Assembly: GCF_003054555.1 (NCBI RefSeq)
Contig: NZ_CP026304.1
Location: forward strand, 2,046,001-2,110,000
DNA from: Streptomyces lunaelactis
Lineage (GTDB): Bacteria > Actinomycetota > Actinomycetes > Streptomycetales > Streptomycetaceae
DNA: 64,000 nt
Reading direction: 5' to 3'
Program-made: the position numbers and the translations under genes
Part shown: piece after piece, positions 17,320 to 25,638 of the stretch
Position numbering within the stretch: position 1 is the first letter of the stretch
Layout: every line of letters begins with the position of its first letter
Notes under the pieces: generated by a model
Told to the model about the DNA's origin: nothing
What the model saw: the letters and a program-made list of their open reading frames with translations, nothing else
Databases searched by the model: none

Positions 17320-17355
17320 AACGCCATTGTTGCGTAATTCCTCTGGCCCTGACAA
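17319..17355 (-). promoter_or_regulatory. suf operon promoter with SufR operator
   Basis: On the minus strand TTGTCA (17355-17350) and AACAAT (17331-17326) are 18 bases apart, and six bases separate the -10 from the GTG of sufR, so the mRNA is probably leaderless. The palindrome CAAC-GCCATT-GTTG at 17319-17332 covers the -10 and start site. I recall CAAC-N6-GTTG as the reported SufR site in another Streptomyces. Confidence 0.8.
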
Positions 17356-17408
17356 CTGGCGTCCACGACGTGGTCCGGTGCGCTTCATCACTAAGGGTCA
17401 CCTAAGAA

Positions 17409-17442
17409 CAGGGCCCGTACGGCAGCTGCCGTACGGGCCCTG
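17409..17442. terminator. 34-bp perfect palindrome terminator
   Basis: The 17-base arms 17409-17425 and 17426-17442 are exact complements with no spacer. It lies 20 bases beyond the stop of the protease gene and about 50 bases upstream of the suf promoter, insulating the two. Confidence 0.85.
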
Positions 17443-17462
17443 ACCAGGAATGTCCCGGGAAA

Positions 17463-20400
17463 TTATCCGGCGAGATCCGGGCGCTCGGTGACCCTGATCG
17501 AATTCACCAGAGTCCTGCCCGAATTCGCGACGAACCGCAGGTTGAGCACGCCGTCCGTGACCTGGACCGTGAAGGCCCGGTCATGGGCCGTACGGGTGCC
17601 GGCCTCCAGCGCGAGATCGAGGTTGGGCACGTACTGCGTCCCCTCGGCCATCACGTCGAAGACCCGGTCCGTCGGGTCCTTGGAGCTCAGCTCCGCGAAG
17701 CCCAGCTCGATCCGGTAGGTACCGGCCGGAAGACCGTCGAAGCGGTACTCGTACATGCCCTGCCGGGCGGTCCGGTAGAGCGTCTGGTCGGCCGCGCCCG
17801 TGATCGTCCGGGTGGTGGACAGTTCACTGGCGCTGCCCAGATATCCGTAGGAGCCGCCTGCGTGCTTTCGGTCCGGGCCCCAGGTGTCGCCGAGGGCGTC
17901 CACCGAGGACTTCGACGTCCCGGAGTCGATCGCCGCCTGATAGGCCGGTACGACGACGCTGACCGGAATCTCGATCACCGGCCGGCGGCCACTGTCGGAC
18001 CTCACCTGCAGGGTCCCAGTCAGGACCGTGCCCGGGGCGGCCCCGGCGGTGTCCAGGCTCAGTGCCACCTTCTGCGAGGCGCCGGCCGCCAGCTGCCCGG
18101 TGCCCGGCGCGGCCTTGATCCAGCTCTTGCCGTCCTTCTCGGCGACCGTGAACGCGGTGGCCGATCCGGTGTTGGCGAGGGTGAGCGCCCGGGTGCGCTG
18201 CTGCGTCGCCGGTACGACGACGGTCAGTGCCCCGCTGTCGGCCGCGACCCGGCCGGTCCTCAGGGCCGCGTCGGCGACCGCGATCTCACCGGGCCTGGGT
18301 GTCTGCTGGGCGCTCGCGCCGCTGTAGGCGGGGGCGGAGACGGCGATGTCGTACGGCGCGTCGGCGGGCACCTGGAGGAGATAGCCGCCGTCGGCGCCCG
18401 TGGTGTCGCTGCCCGTCGCCGTACCGCCGCTGGTGACCGCGACAGCCGCGCCGGCCACCGGCTTGCCGTCGTTGGCATCCGTGACCCGGCCCGCGACGAC
18501 CGCGCTCCTGGTCGTACGGAAGCCGAGGCTGAGCCCGTCGCGGACAGTGCCCTCGTTGAAGGAGTAGAGCAGGGCGTCCGTGCCGGTCGCGTTCTCGGCG
18601 CCGATGGTCGCGCCGGAGCCGTTCTCGAAGCCGGTCCCGGAGATGTCCTTGTAGTGGAAGGACGCCGAGCCGTCCTCGCCGAGCACCGCCGCGAAGGAGA
18701 CGCGCTCGGTGGTGGTCGCCGCGATCAGCGCGTTGCGCCATTCGACGACGATCTTCCGGTACGGGGCGGTGCCGGTGGCCGACCAGTACACGCCCGACTC
18801 GGCGTCCACGGTGAGGTTGTCCCAGAACGGATAGAGCGAGCCGTTCGGGGTGAAGGTCGTGGGCAGCGTGCTGTTACTGCTGGACGTCGACGCGGTCCCG
18901 AAGGAGAGCACCCCGTCGATGGACGCGGTCGCCGCCCGGTAGGTGCGGCCGTAGAAGGCGACCGGGAAGGGCAGGTCGAAGGCTGCCGTGCCGAAGGTCG
19001 TGCTCGTGTACGCCAGCTTGGCGGCGCCCGACGGGAACTCACCGCCGCCCAGGGCGCAGGCGGTGCCGAAGGTGTCGGTCCGGTCGGGCAGGCCGATGTC
19101 CTTGGCCGTGTTGCCGGTGACCTCGACGCGGACGCTGGTCGCCGCGGCGCAGCGGTGGCCGGGGGTGACGGCGAGGTCGTACGTACCGACGGGGAGCCGC
19201 AGCGTGTAGCCGCCGTCGGCGCCCGACTTGGTGGTGACCGGGGTGCCCTGGGCCGTGATGACGGCGCTCGCCTCGGCTCCGGCACTGCTGGTGACCTTGC
19301 CGGTGACATCGGCGGAGGCGGCCTCGGCGAGCGCGAAGTCCTTGACCGCGCTGCCGTTCTCGACGACGGTGACGTCGCCCTGGGCGGTGACGTAACCGAA
19401 TTTGGCGACGCTGACCTTGTAGTCGCCGACCATCAGCTTCGGCAGGGCGTAGCCGCCGTCGGCGCCGCTGGTGACGGTCGTCCTCATCGGGCCCTCGAAG
19501 CGCAGGGCGGCGTCGGCGAGCGGGCCGGTGGCCGTACTGACCTTGCCGCTGACGGCGCCGAGCGCGCCGCGCGGGGCGGCGGTGACGGCGGCGTACGCGT
19601 CGAGCCGTCCCTCGCCGAAGACGTTGTTGTCGGCCGCCGTGCCGCCGCAGCCGGTGTTGTCGGTGTCGACGGCGGTGGAGTCGAGGAGCTTCTCGGTCTC
19701 GGCGATGTTGCCGCGGATCGCGGGCGACGCCGACCACATCAGCGCCACGGTGGCGGCGGTGTGGGGTGAGGCCATCGACGTACCGGAGATGGAGTTGTAG
19801 CCGCCGCCCGCCCAGGAGGATCGGACGTTGACGCCGGGAGCGGCGAGGTTGGGCTTGATGCCGCCGCTCTCACCGGTGCCGCGCGAGGAGAAGGACGCGA
19901 TGGTGTTGTTGATGTCGAAGGCGCCGGAGGAGTACGAGTTGGTGTACGCGCCGGGGGAGCCCGAACTGTTGCAGCCAGGGCCGCTGTTGCCGTTGGAGAA
20001 CGCCGGGAAGATGCCCGCGTCCCGCCAGGACTGCACGACGTCCTTGTACCAGGTGTCGATGATTCCGCTGCCCCAGGAGTTGTTCACCACGTCGGGCGCG
20101 AGGTCGGGGCGCGGATTGGCGCCGGCGGGGTCGGTCGGGGCGACGAGCCACTGGCCGGAGCGGAGCAGCGAGTCGCGGCTGCAGGAGCTGGTCTCGCAGC
20201 CCTTGGCGGCGATCCACTTGGCGTCGGGGGCGACGCCGGTCCGGTTGCCGGCGCCGTCGTCGCCGACCATCGTGCCCATGGTGTGGGTGCCGTGGCCGTT
20301 GTTGTCGCAGGGGGCGGCGGTGGTGCAGACCTTGGCCGGGTCGAACCAGTTGTAGGCGTGGTCGTAACTGCCGTCGGACTTGAGCCCGCGGTACTTCGCC

Positions 20401-21035
20401 TTGAGCGCCGGGTGGTCGAACTGCACACCGGAGTCGATGCTGGCGACGACCACGCCCTCGCCGCGTACACCGAGTTCGGACCAGACCTTGGGGGCGTTGA
20501 CCCGGTCGACGTTCCACTCGACGGCGTCCAGGCGCTCTTCGTTCTTCCCCGGCAACGGGTCGGGGATGGTGACCGGGTCGTCGGCCTCGAGCGCGGCGAC
20601 GTCGGCGCGGGCCGCGATCTTCTCGGCGAGCGCCTTGCCGGCGGTGACCTTGAGGGTGTTGGTGATCCAGAACGACTCGTAGCGGACGCCCGCGCTGTCC
20701 AGCAGGGCGCGCAGCGGGGCCTGGGACTTCTCGGCGTACGCGGTCTTGGTCTCGTAGAGCGTGCGCGCCTTCGCGGTCTTGCCCTTGGCCCTGCGGGCTG
20801 CGGAGGTGTCGGCCTCCTGCGTCAGGGTGACCCAGAAGGTCGCGCTGTCCTTGGTCGCGAGCCGCCCCATCAGTGAGTCCTCGGCCTTGTGCAGATACGC
20901 CGGGGGGAGGGCTGTCCGGGAGGTTTCGGGGTCCTGTGCCTGGGCGGGAAAGGCGCCGAGGGCGAGCGGCAGAGCCACCGCGGCGGCCGTGAGCGTGGCG
21001 AGGGTTCCTCGCCGTCCCGGGATGCGTCTAGCCAC
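17463..21035 (-). CDS. Secreted multidomain subtilisin-like serine protease (S8)
   Basis: The 1190-residue protein starts at a GTG with AGGAGA upstream and has a signal peptide (residues 1-33, ending AQAQ). An inhibitor-I9-like propeptide covers about 45-155. The S8 domain (about 175-490) shows the catalytic triad Asp201 (ASIDSGVQF), His248 (NGHGTH) and Ser420 (GTSMASPH), with the oxyanion Asn near 348-350. Then come carboxypeptidase-regulatory-like beta domains (about 495-570, 575-650 and 870-940), a central beta domain with Ser/Thr-rich linkers, an Ig-like segment, and a C-terminal malectin-like carbohydrate-binding domain (about 1040-1185). It probably digests polymer-bound protein outside the cell. 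Confidence 0.92.
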   Translation of the reverse strand: MARRIPGRRGTLATLTAAAVALPLALGAFPAQAQDPETSRTALPPAYLHKAEDSLMGRLATKDSATFWVTLTQEADTSAARRAKGKTAKARTLYETKTAYAEKSQAPLRALLDSAGVRYESFWITNTLKVTAGKALAEKIAARADVAALEADDPVTIPDPLPGKNEERLDAVEWNVDRVNAPKVWSELGVRGEGVVVASIDSGVQFDHPALKAKYRGLKSDGSYDHAYNWFDPAKVCTTAAPCDNNGHGTHTMGTMVGDDGAGNRTGVAPDAKWIAAKGCETSSCSRDSLLRSGQWLVAPTDPAGANPRPDLAPDVVNNSWGSGIIDTWYKDVVQSWRDAGIFPAFSNGNSGPGCNSSGSPGAYTNSYSSGAFDINNTIASFSSRGTGESGGIKPNLAAPGVNVRSSWAGGGYNSISGTSMASPHTAATVALMWSASPAIRGNIAETEKLLDSTAVDTDNTGCGGTAADNNVFGEGRLDAYAAVTAAPRGALGAVSGKVSTATGPLADAALRFEGPMRTTVTSGADGGYALPKLMVGDYKVSVAKFGYVTAQGDVTVVENGSAVKDFALAEAASADVTGKVTSSAGAEASAVITAQGTPVTTKSGADGGYTLRLPVGTYDLAVTPGHRCAAATSVRVEVTGNTAKDIGLPDRTDTFGTACALGGGEFPSGAAKLAYTSTTFGTAAFDLPFPVAFYGRTYRAATASIDGVLSFGTASTSSSNSTLPTTFTPNGSLYPFWDNLTVDAESGVYWSATGTAPYRKIVVEWRNALIAATTTERVSFAAVLGEDGSASFHYKDISGTGFENGSGATIGAENATGTDALLYSFNEGTVRDGLSLGFRTTRSAVVAGRVTDANDGKPVAGAAVAVTSGGTATGSDTTGADGGYLLQVPADAPYDIAVSAPAYSGASAQQTPRPGEIAVADAALRTGRVAADSGALTVVVPATQQRTRALTLANTGSATAFTVAEKDGKSWIKAAPGTGQLAAGASQKVALSLDTAGAAPGTVLTGTLQVRSDSGRRPVIEIPVSVVVPAYQAAIDSGTSKSSVDALGDTWGPDRKHAGGSYGYLGSASELSTTRTITGAADQTLYRTARQGMYEYRFDGLPAGTYRIELGFAELSSKDPTDRVFDVMAEGTQYVPNLDLALEAGTRTAHDRAFTVQVTDGVLNLRFVANSGRTLVNSIRVTERPDLAG

Positions 21036-21540
21036 GAACTCTCCTTGCGTGAGTGGGTTCGTACCGACGCTCAGTACCGCTGCTGTCCCGTGGTGTGGGG
21101 GGACGGGGTGGGGGGTGCAGTGGCGGCTTGAGCCAACAACGATCGTGAAGGAATTGGCAGGTTCATGTGAAGAACGCCTCTGGTGTCAGTTCCGGCCATT
21201 CCTGTCACGGGCGTCCCGCGCGCCACCTGGAGCACTGGAATCAGCCATGGGCCGCCCGAGGCCGGTCGCAGTGCGCGGCACGATGAAGGGGAGGTCGCGC
21301 GGCAGATCCCCGACGCCGGCCGGGCGTTGTTTCCGGACAGCGGCCGGCGGCCCGAGCGGTGCGCCGTCCCGCCGAAGGCGAAGGCTGTCGGTGCCCGACC
21401 CCGTACGGCGAAACGGCCACCAGCAGTCACTCCCCCACACCCCGTCCACCGCATGGCGTGATCCGTACACGGCGGTCCCCTGTGGCGGACCCCGGCCCCC
21501 GCGCCCCGGCGGTCTTGAACCCCCGCCTAGAATTCCCGGC
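21036..21540. other. 505-base intergenic region between divergent genes
   Basis: This stretch lies between the protease (minus) and the ABC ATPase (plus) and should hold both promoters. It has several open frames on each strand, all Arg/Pro-rich and without a recognisable product. Near its right end TAGAAT (21528-21533) is followed seven bases later by the ATG of the ABC gene, which fits a leaderless start. I see no RNA gene. Confidence 0.5.
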
Positions 21541-22467
21541 ATGCGAAGCGAGCCCGTCGTCCAGATCCGTGGCCTGGTGAAGCGGTACGGATCCAAGACG
21601 GCCGTGGACGGCCTCGATCTCGAGGTCCCCCGGGGCTCCGTGACCGCCGTCCTCGGCCCCAACGGCGCCGGTAAGACCACCACGATCGAGACCTGCGAGG
21701 GCTACCGCCGCGCCGACGCGGGCACGGTACGCGTGCTCGGCCTCGATCCGGTCGCCGACGCCGGAAAGCTGCGCCCGAGGATCGGCGTGATGCTCCAGTC
21801 CGGCGGCGTGTACTCGGGCGCCCGCGCCGACGAGATGCTGCGCCACATGGCGAAGCTGCACGCCCATCCGCTGGATGTGGACGCCCTGATCGAGCGCCTC
21901 GGCCTCGGCAGCTGCGGCCGTACGACCTACCGGCGGCTCTCCGGTGGCCAGCAGCAGCGCCTCGCGCTGGCGATGGCCGTCGTCGGCCGCCCCGAACTGC
22001 TCTTCCTGGACGAGCCGACCGCCGGCCTCGATCCACAGGCCCGCCGGTCCACCTGGGAGCTCGTACGCGAACTCCGCGGCGACGGGGTCTCGGCCGTCCT
22101 CACCACCCACTTCATGGACGAGGCCGAGGAGCTCGCCGACGATGTGGCGATCGTCGACGCGGGCAAGGTCATCGCCCAGGGCAGCCCGGAGCAGCTCTGC
22201 CGGGGCGGCGCCGAGAACACCCTGCGCTTCACCGGACGGCCGGGGCTCGATGCCGGCTCCCTGCTCAAGGCGCTCCCCGACGGCACGGAGGCGGTCGAGC
22301 TCACGCCGGGCGCGTACCGGATCACGGGCCAGGTCGACCCGCAACTGCTGGCGACCGTGGCCTCCTGGTGCGCGCAGCACGGAGTGATGCCGGACGGGAT
22401 CTCGGTCGAGCGCCACACCCTCGAAGATGTCTTTCTCGAGCTCACGGGCAAGGAGCTGCGTTCATGA
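21541..22467 (+). CDS. ABC transporter ATP-binding protein
   Basis: The 308-residue protein is a DrrA/Nod-type exporter ATPase: Walker A GPNGAGKTTT, Q-loop VMLQSGGVYSG, signature LSGGQQQRLALA, Walker B LLFLDEPTAGLD and switch His in TTHFMDEAEE, with the C-terminal extension of this class. The ATG at 21541 gives the family N-terminus; a TAGAAT box seven bases upstream and the lack of a ribosome site suggest a leaderless message. The stop codon overlaps an ATG of the permease gene (ATGA at 22464). Substrate unknown. Confidence 0.93.
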   Translation: MRSEPVVQIRGLVKRYGSKTAVDGLDLEVPRGSVTAVLGPNGAGKTTTIETCEGYRRADAGTVRVLGLDPVADAGKLRPRIGVMLQSGGVYSGARADEMLRHMAKLHAHPLDVDALIERLGLGSCGRTTYRRLSGGQQQRLALAMAVVGRPELLFLDEPTAGLDPQARRSTWELVRELRGDGVSAVLTTHFMDEAEELADDVAIVDAGKVIAQGSPEQLCRGGAENTLRFTGRPGLDAGSLLKALPDGTEAVELTPGAYRITGQVDPQLLATVASWCAQHGVMPDGISVERHTLEDVFLELTGKELRS

Positions 22468-22551
22468 AGTGGGACGACACCGGTCTCGACCGGGGGTCCG
22501 GGGGTTGCCCCCCGGGAAGACACAGCCTCGAGCTCACGGCTGCGTTCATGA
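22435..22551. repeat. Direct duplication around a small insertion at the ABC/permease junction
   Basis: The end of the ATPase gene (22435-22467) reads CTCGAGCTCACGG, eight extra bases holding AAGGAG, then CTGCGTTCATGA. The same 13 + 12 bases recur at 22527-22551 without the eight-base ribosome site. The intervening DNA contains a G/C-rich inverted segment (near 22492-22516) of the type scattered in Streptomyces intergenic regions. Confidence 0.85.
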
Positions 22552-23333
22552 GCGTCGGTACGTACACGCCGAGGCCCGGTGCCGCCCCGCTGCCCCGCAT
22601 GATCGCGGCGCAGACCGCGTTCGAGACGAAGATAATGCTGCGCAACGGCGAGCAACTGCTGCTCACCGTCATCATCCCGTCGCTGCTGCTGGTGCTGTTC
22701 TCCACCGTCGACGTTGTCACCCTGTCCGTTGAGAACACGGGCGGCAGCGGCAAGGCCGTCGACTTCCTCGCGCCAGGCATCCTCGCCCTCGCCGTGATGT
22801 CCACCGCCTTCACCGGCCAGGCCATCGCGACCGGCTTCGAGCGCCGGTACGGAGTCCTCAAACGGCTCGGTGCCTCGCCGATCCCCCGCTGGGCGCTGAT
22901 GACCGCCAAGACGCTCTCCGTCCTGGCCACCGAGGTCCTCCAGATCGCGCTGCTGACCGTCATCGCCTTCGCGCTCGGCTGGTCGCCGCACGGCAACCCT
23001 CTCTCCGTACTGCTGCTGCTCGTCCTCGGCACCGCCGCCTTCTCCGGCCTCGGTCTGCTGATGGCCGGGACGCTCAGGGCCGAGGCCACCCTGGCCGCCG
23101 CCAACCTGGTCTTTCTGCTGCTCCTGGTGGGGGGCGGGGTGATCGTGCCGCTGGACACGTTCCCGGACGGGGTCCAGTCGGTCCTCGCGCTGCTGCCGAT
23201 CTCGGCGCTCTCCGACGGTCTGCGCGATGTGCTCCAGCACGGCGCCGCGGTGCCGTGGGGCGATCTCGCGATCCTCGCCGTATGGGCGGTGCTCGGTCTC
23301 GGCGCGGCCGCCCGGCTCTTCCGCTGGGACTGA
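22464..23333 (+). CDS. ABC-2 type exporter permease
   Basis: The permease has six hydrophobic helices and the ABC-2 features MLRNGEQLLLTVIIPSLLLV and FLAPGILALAVMSTAFTGQA, and pairs with the preceding ATPase. Two starts are in frame. The ATG at 22464 overlaps the ATPase stop and has AAGGAG at a good distance, but its first 28 residues look like non-coding sequence. The ATG at 22548 (MSVGTYTPRP, 261 residues) matches normal family length but lacks a ribosome site. I give the longer form because it keeps the coupling signals. Confidence 0.88.
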   Translation: MKWDDTGLDRGSGGCPPGRHSLELTAAFMSVGTYTPRPGAAPLPRMIAAQTAFETKIMLRNGEQLLLTVIIPSLLLVLFSTVDVVTLSVENTGGSGKAVDFLAPGILALAVMSTAFTGQAIATGFERRYGVLKRLGASPIPRWALMTAKTLSVLATEVLQIALLTVIAFALGWSPHGNPLSVLLLLVLGTAAFSGLGLLMAGTLRAEATLAAANLVFLLLLVGGGVIVPLDTFPDGVQSVLALLPISALSDGLRDVLQHGAAVPWGDLAILAVWAVLGLGAAARLFRWD

Positions 23334-23381
23334 CTCACGGGCCAGTATGAGCCTGCCAAGATCATACGGTCGGAGGCCTCG

Positions 23382-24521
23382 ATGGAGCGGACTGCCGCAC
23401 TGCGCATGGACGCGGAATGGGCGAAGATCAGGTCCGGCAGGGCCGGGACCTCGCCCGGGAAGCGCGAGCGCATGCTCACGGACCTGATCGCCGCGCTCGC
23501 CCCGCACGCCGAGGACGATCTCTCGCTCACCGCGCGGCTGAGCCTGCGGTACGGGGATCTGGCGCGGCACCACTTCGACACCGGCCGCCGCGAGGCGGCG
23601 CTGACCGCCGTCGACGAGGCGATCCGGCGCTGCGAGGAGCCGGCCAGGCACGACGAACAGCACGCCCGCTGGTACGCGCGGGCGCTGATCAACCAGGCCG
23701 TCTATCTGGCCGAGCCGCTCAGCGACGAGCTGGGTCTGCCGCGCTATGCCTTCCATCCCAGCGGCGAGCAGCCCTCGCCCGACGACCGGGAGGACGGGCT
23801 CGCCGCCCTGGCGGCCACCCGCCGGGCCATCGGGGTCTGGGAGAGCCTGGACCAGTCGGACCCGCGCAACCAGGAGGGTCTCGCCCAGGCGCATGTCTTC
23901 CTCGGCGACCGGCTGGAGGAGCTGGGGCGTCCGGTGGACGCGGCGGCCTGGGCCGTACGGGCGGAGCGTGAGTTCCACCTCCTGTGGTCGCCGCCCGATC
24001 CGCGCGAAGCGGCGCACAACGCGACCCTGGAGCATCTCGGCGATCAGCTCGAACGCAGGCTCAGGCGCTGCCCCTTCGACGGCGGGCTGACACAGCTGCA
24101 GGCGGAGGGCCTGCTTCCGGGCCGACTGGTGCCGCTCGCTGTCGTGGCCGCGCGCATCGAGGGTGTGGAGCCGGACGCGATCGCCGAGGGGCTGGGGGTG
24201 GACGGCACGGAGGTCCGGCGCATCCTGCGGGCGCGGTCCTGGCGTGCGGTGTGGCGGTTCGACGTGCGCGACACGGCCGACGGGCACTGGACCCCGATGA
24301 GGTACCCCTGGCGCGGGACGGACGCGGTCACGGACCGCAGCGCGGCGGCGGTCGCGGCGGAGCTGACCGACGCGTTCCTGCATGCGCCCGACCGCCCGCC
24401 GTCCTCGGTGCACTGGCGGATCGCGGTGTGGTGGGAGGAGGAGGACCATCTGGACGGCTCGCGCTTCCTGAAGACGTACGCGCCGTCCGCGCCCGCCACC
24501 CCCTCCGCACCCACCACGTGA
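23382..24521 (+). CDS. Conserved protein with TPR-like helices, unknown role
   Basis: The 379-residue protein starts at an ATG with GGAGG upstream. The first two thirds are helical with repeated Ala/Leu/Arg patterns (RLSLRYGDLARHHFDTGRRE, AALAATRRAIGVWESLD) that resemble tetratricopeptide repeats. Around 255-290 there is a helix-turn-helix-like stretch (AVVAARIEGVEPDAIAEGL), and the C-terminus is Trp-rich. There is no signal peptide. It follows the exporter by about 50 bases. I do not recognise a specific function. Confidence 0.8.
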   Translation: MERTAALRMDAEWAKIRSGRAGTSPGKRERMLTDLIAALAPHAEDDLSLTARLSLRYGDLARHHFDTGRREAALTAVDEAIRRCEEPARHDEQHARWYARALINQAVYLAEPLSDELGLPRYAFHPSGEQPSPDDREDGLAALAATRRAIGVWESLDQSDPRNQEGLAQAHVFLGDRLEELGRPVDAAAWAVRAEREFHLLWSPPDPREAAHNATLEHLGDQLERRLRRCPFDGGLTQLQAEGLLPGRLVPLAVVAARIEGVEPDAIAEGLGVDGTEVRRILRARSWRAVWRFDVRDTADGHWTPMRYPWRGTDAVTDRSAAAVAAELTDAFLHAPDRPPSSVHWRIAVWWEEEDHLDGSRFLKTYAPSAPATPSAPTT

Positions 24522-24597
24522 CTTTTCCTGGGATCCCATGGGCCTTTCAGGGACCCCCCGACCCCCTCGTGAAAGCGTGCACAAACGCCCGCCTACG

Positions 24598-25602
24598 ATG
24601 GTGCGCGTGCCCAAGCTGACCCGAGCCGAAGTCGCTCAAGCCGCGCGAAACCCGCTCACCTTCATTTCCGAGCGCTGGACTCCGTCACCCCGGACCCTCC
24701 GGCGCGCCGCGCTCTCCGCCGTCGTGATGAGCGTCGTCATCATCGTCACCGGCGGCGCGGTCCGGCTGACCGGCTCCGGTCTCGGCTGCGACACCTGGCC
24801 CAAGTGCACGGACGACAGCCTCTTCGCCACGCGCGAACAGGGCATCCACGGCGCGATCGAGTTCGGCAACCGGATGCTGACGTACGTCCTGTCGGCGGCG
24901 GTCGGCTGGGCGATCATCGCGGCGCGCGCCACCAAGCCGCTGCGGCGCGGGCTGACCCGGCTCGCCTGGTCGCAGTTCTGGATCGTGATGGGCAACGCCG
25001 TGCTCGGCGGCATCACGGTCTGGGCGGGCCTCAACCCGTGGACCGTGGCCGGGCACTTCATGCTCGCCACCGGGCTGCTCACGGTCGCCACGATCACCTG
25101 GCAGCGCACCCGTGAGGGCGACAGCACACCGCGCCCGCGCGTCCCGCGCCCGGTGCGCAAGCTGTCCTGGGCAATCGTCGGCGTCTCGGTGGTGCTCATC
25201 GCCCTGGGCACGTCGGTGACCGGGTCCGGCAAGCACGCCGGCGACAGCAGCGACGTACCGCGCATGCCGTGGGACTGGACGGACGCCACACACGTCCACG
25301 CGATCGCCGCCTGGGTCGTGTGTGCACTGGCCGTCGCGATGTGGCTGGTGCTGCGAGTCGTCGACGCCCCCGATGACATCCGGGCGCGCGCCCGCGACCT
25401 GCTGCTCGTGCTGCTCGCGCAGGGCGCCATCGGCTACGTCCAGTACTTCACGCATGTGCCCGAGGCGCTGGTGGCCGCCCATATGCTCGGCTCCGCGCTG
25501 ATGTGGATCGCGGTGCTGCGGCTGGCGCTGAGCCTGCGCGAGCGCCCGGAGACGAACGCGGAGATCCCGGCCCAGACCGACGCGGCCCTCTCGACCGTCT
25601 GA
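24598..25602 (+). CDS. ctaA: Haem A synthase (CtaA/COX15)
   Basis: The 334-residue membrane protein has eight helices and the conserved VTGGAVRLTGSGLGCDTWPKC, IHGAIEFGNRMLT, AGHFMLATGL, ATHVHAIAAW and VAAHMLGSA segments that hold the haem-ligand histidines. It converts haem O to haem A for the cytochrome aa3 oxidase. The ATG at 24598 and a GTG at 24607 are both possible; TACGAT at 24594-24599 is seven bases before the GTG and would give a leaderless mRNA. ctaB lies 1.5 kb away. Confidence 0.94.
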   Translation: MVRVPKLTRAEVAQAARNPLTFISERWTPSPRTLRRAALSAVVMSVVIIVTGGAVRLTGSGLGCDTWPKCTDDSLFATREQGIHGAIEFGNRMLTYVLSAAVGWAIIAARATKPLRRGLTRLAWSQFWIVMGNAVLGGITVWAGLNPWTVAGHFMLATGLLTVATITWQRTREGDSTPRPRVPRPVRKLSWAIVGVSVVLIALGTSVTGSGKHAGDSSDVPRMPWDWTDATHVHAIAAWVVCALAVAMWLVLRVVDAPDDIRARARDLLLVLLAQGAIGYVQYFTHVPEALVAAHMLGSALMWIAVLRLALSLRERPETNAEIPAQTDAALSTV

Positions 25603-25609
25603 ATTCAAC

Positions 25610-25635
25610 GTCCGGCGTCTGATTCAACGCCGGGC
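25610..25635. terminator. Hairpin between convergent genes
   Basis: GTCCGGCGT (25610-25618) pairs with ACGCCGGGC (25627-25635), with one G-T pair and an eight-base loop, between ctaA and the amidohydrolase. Confidence 0.6.
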
Positions 25636-25638
25636 GGC

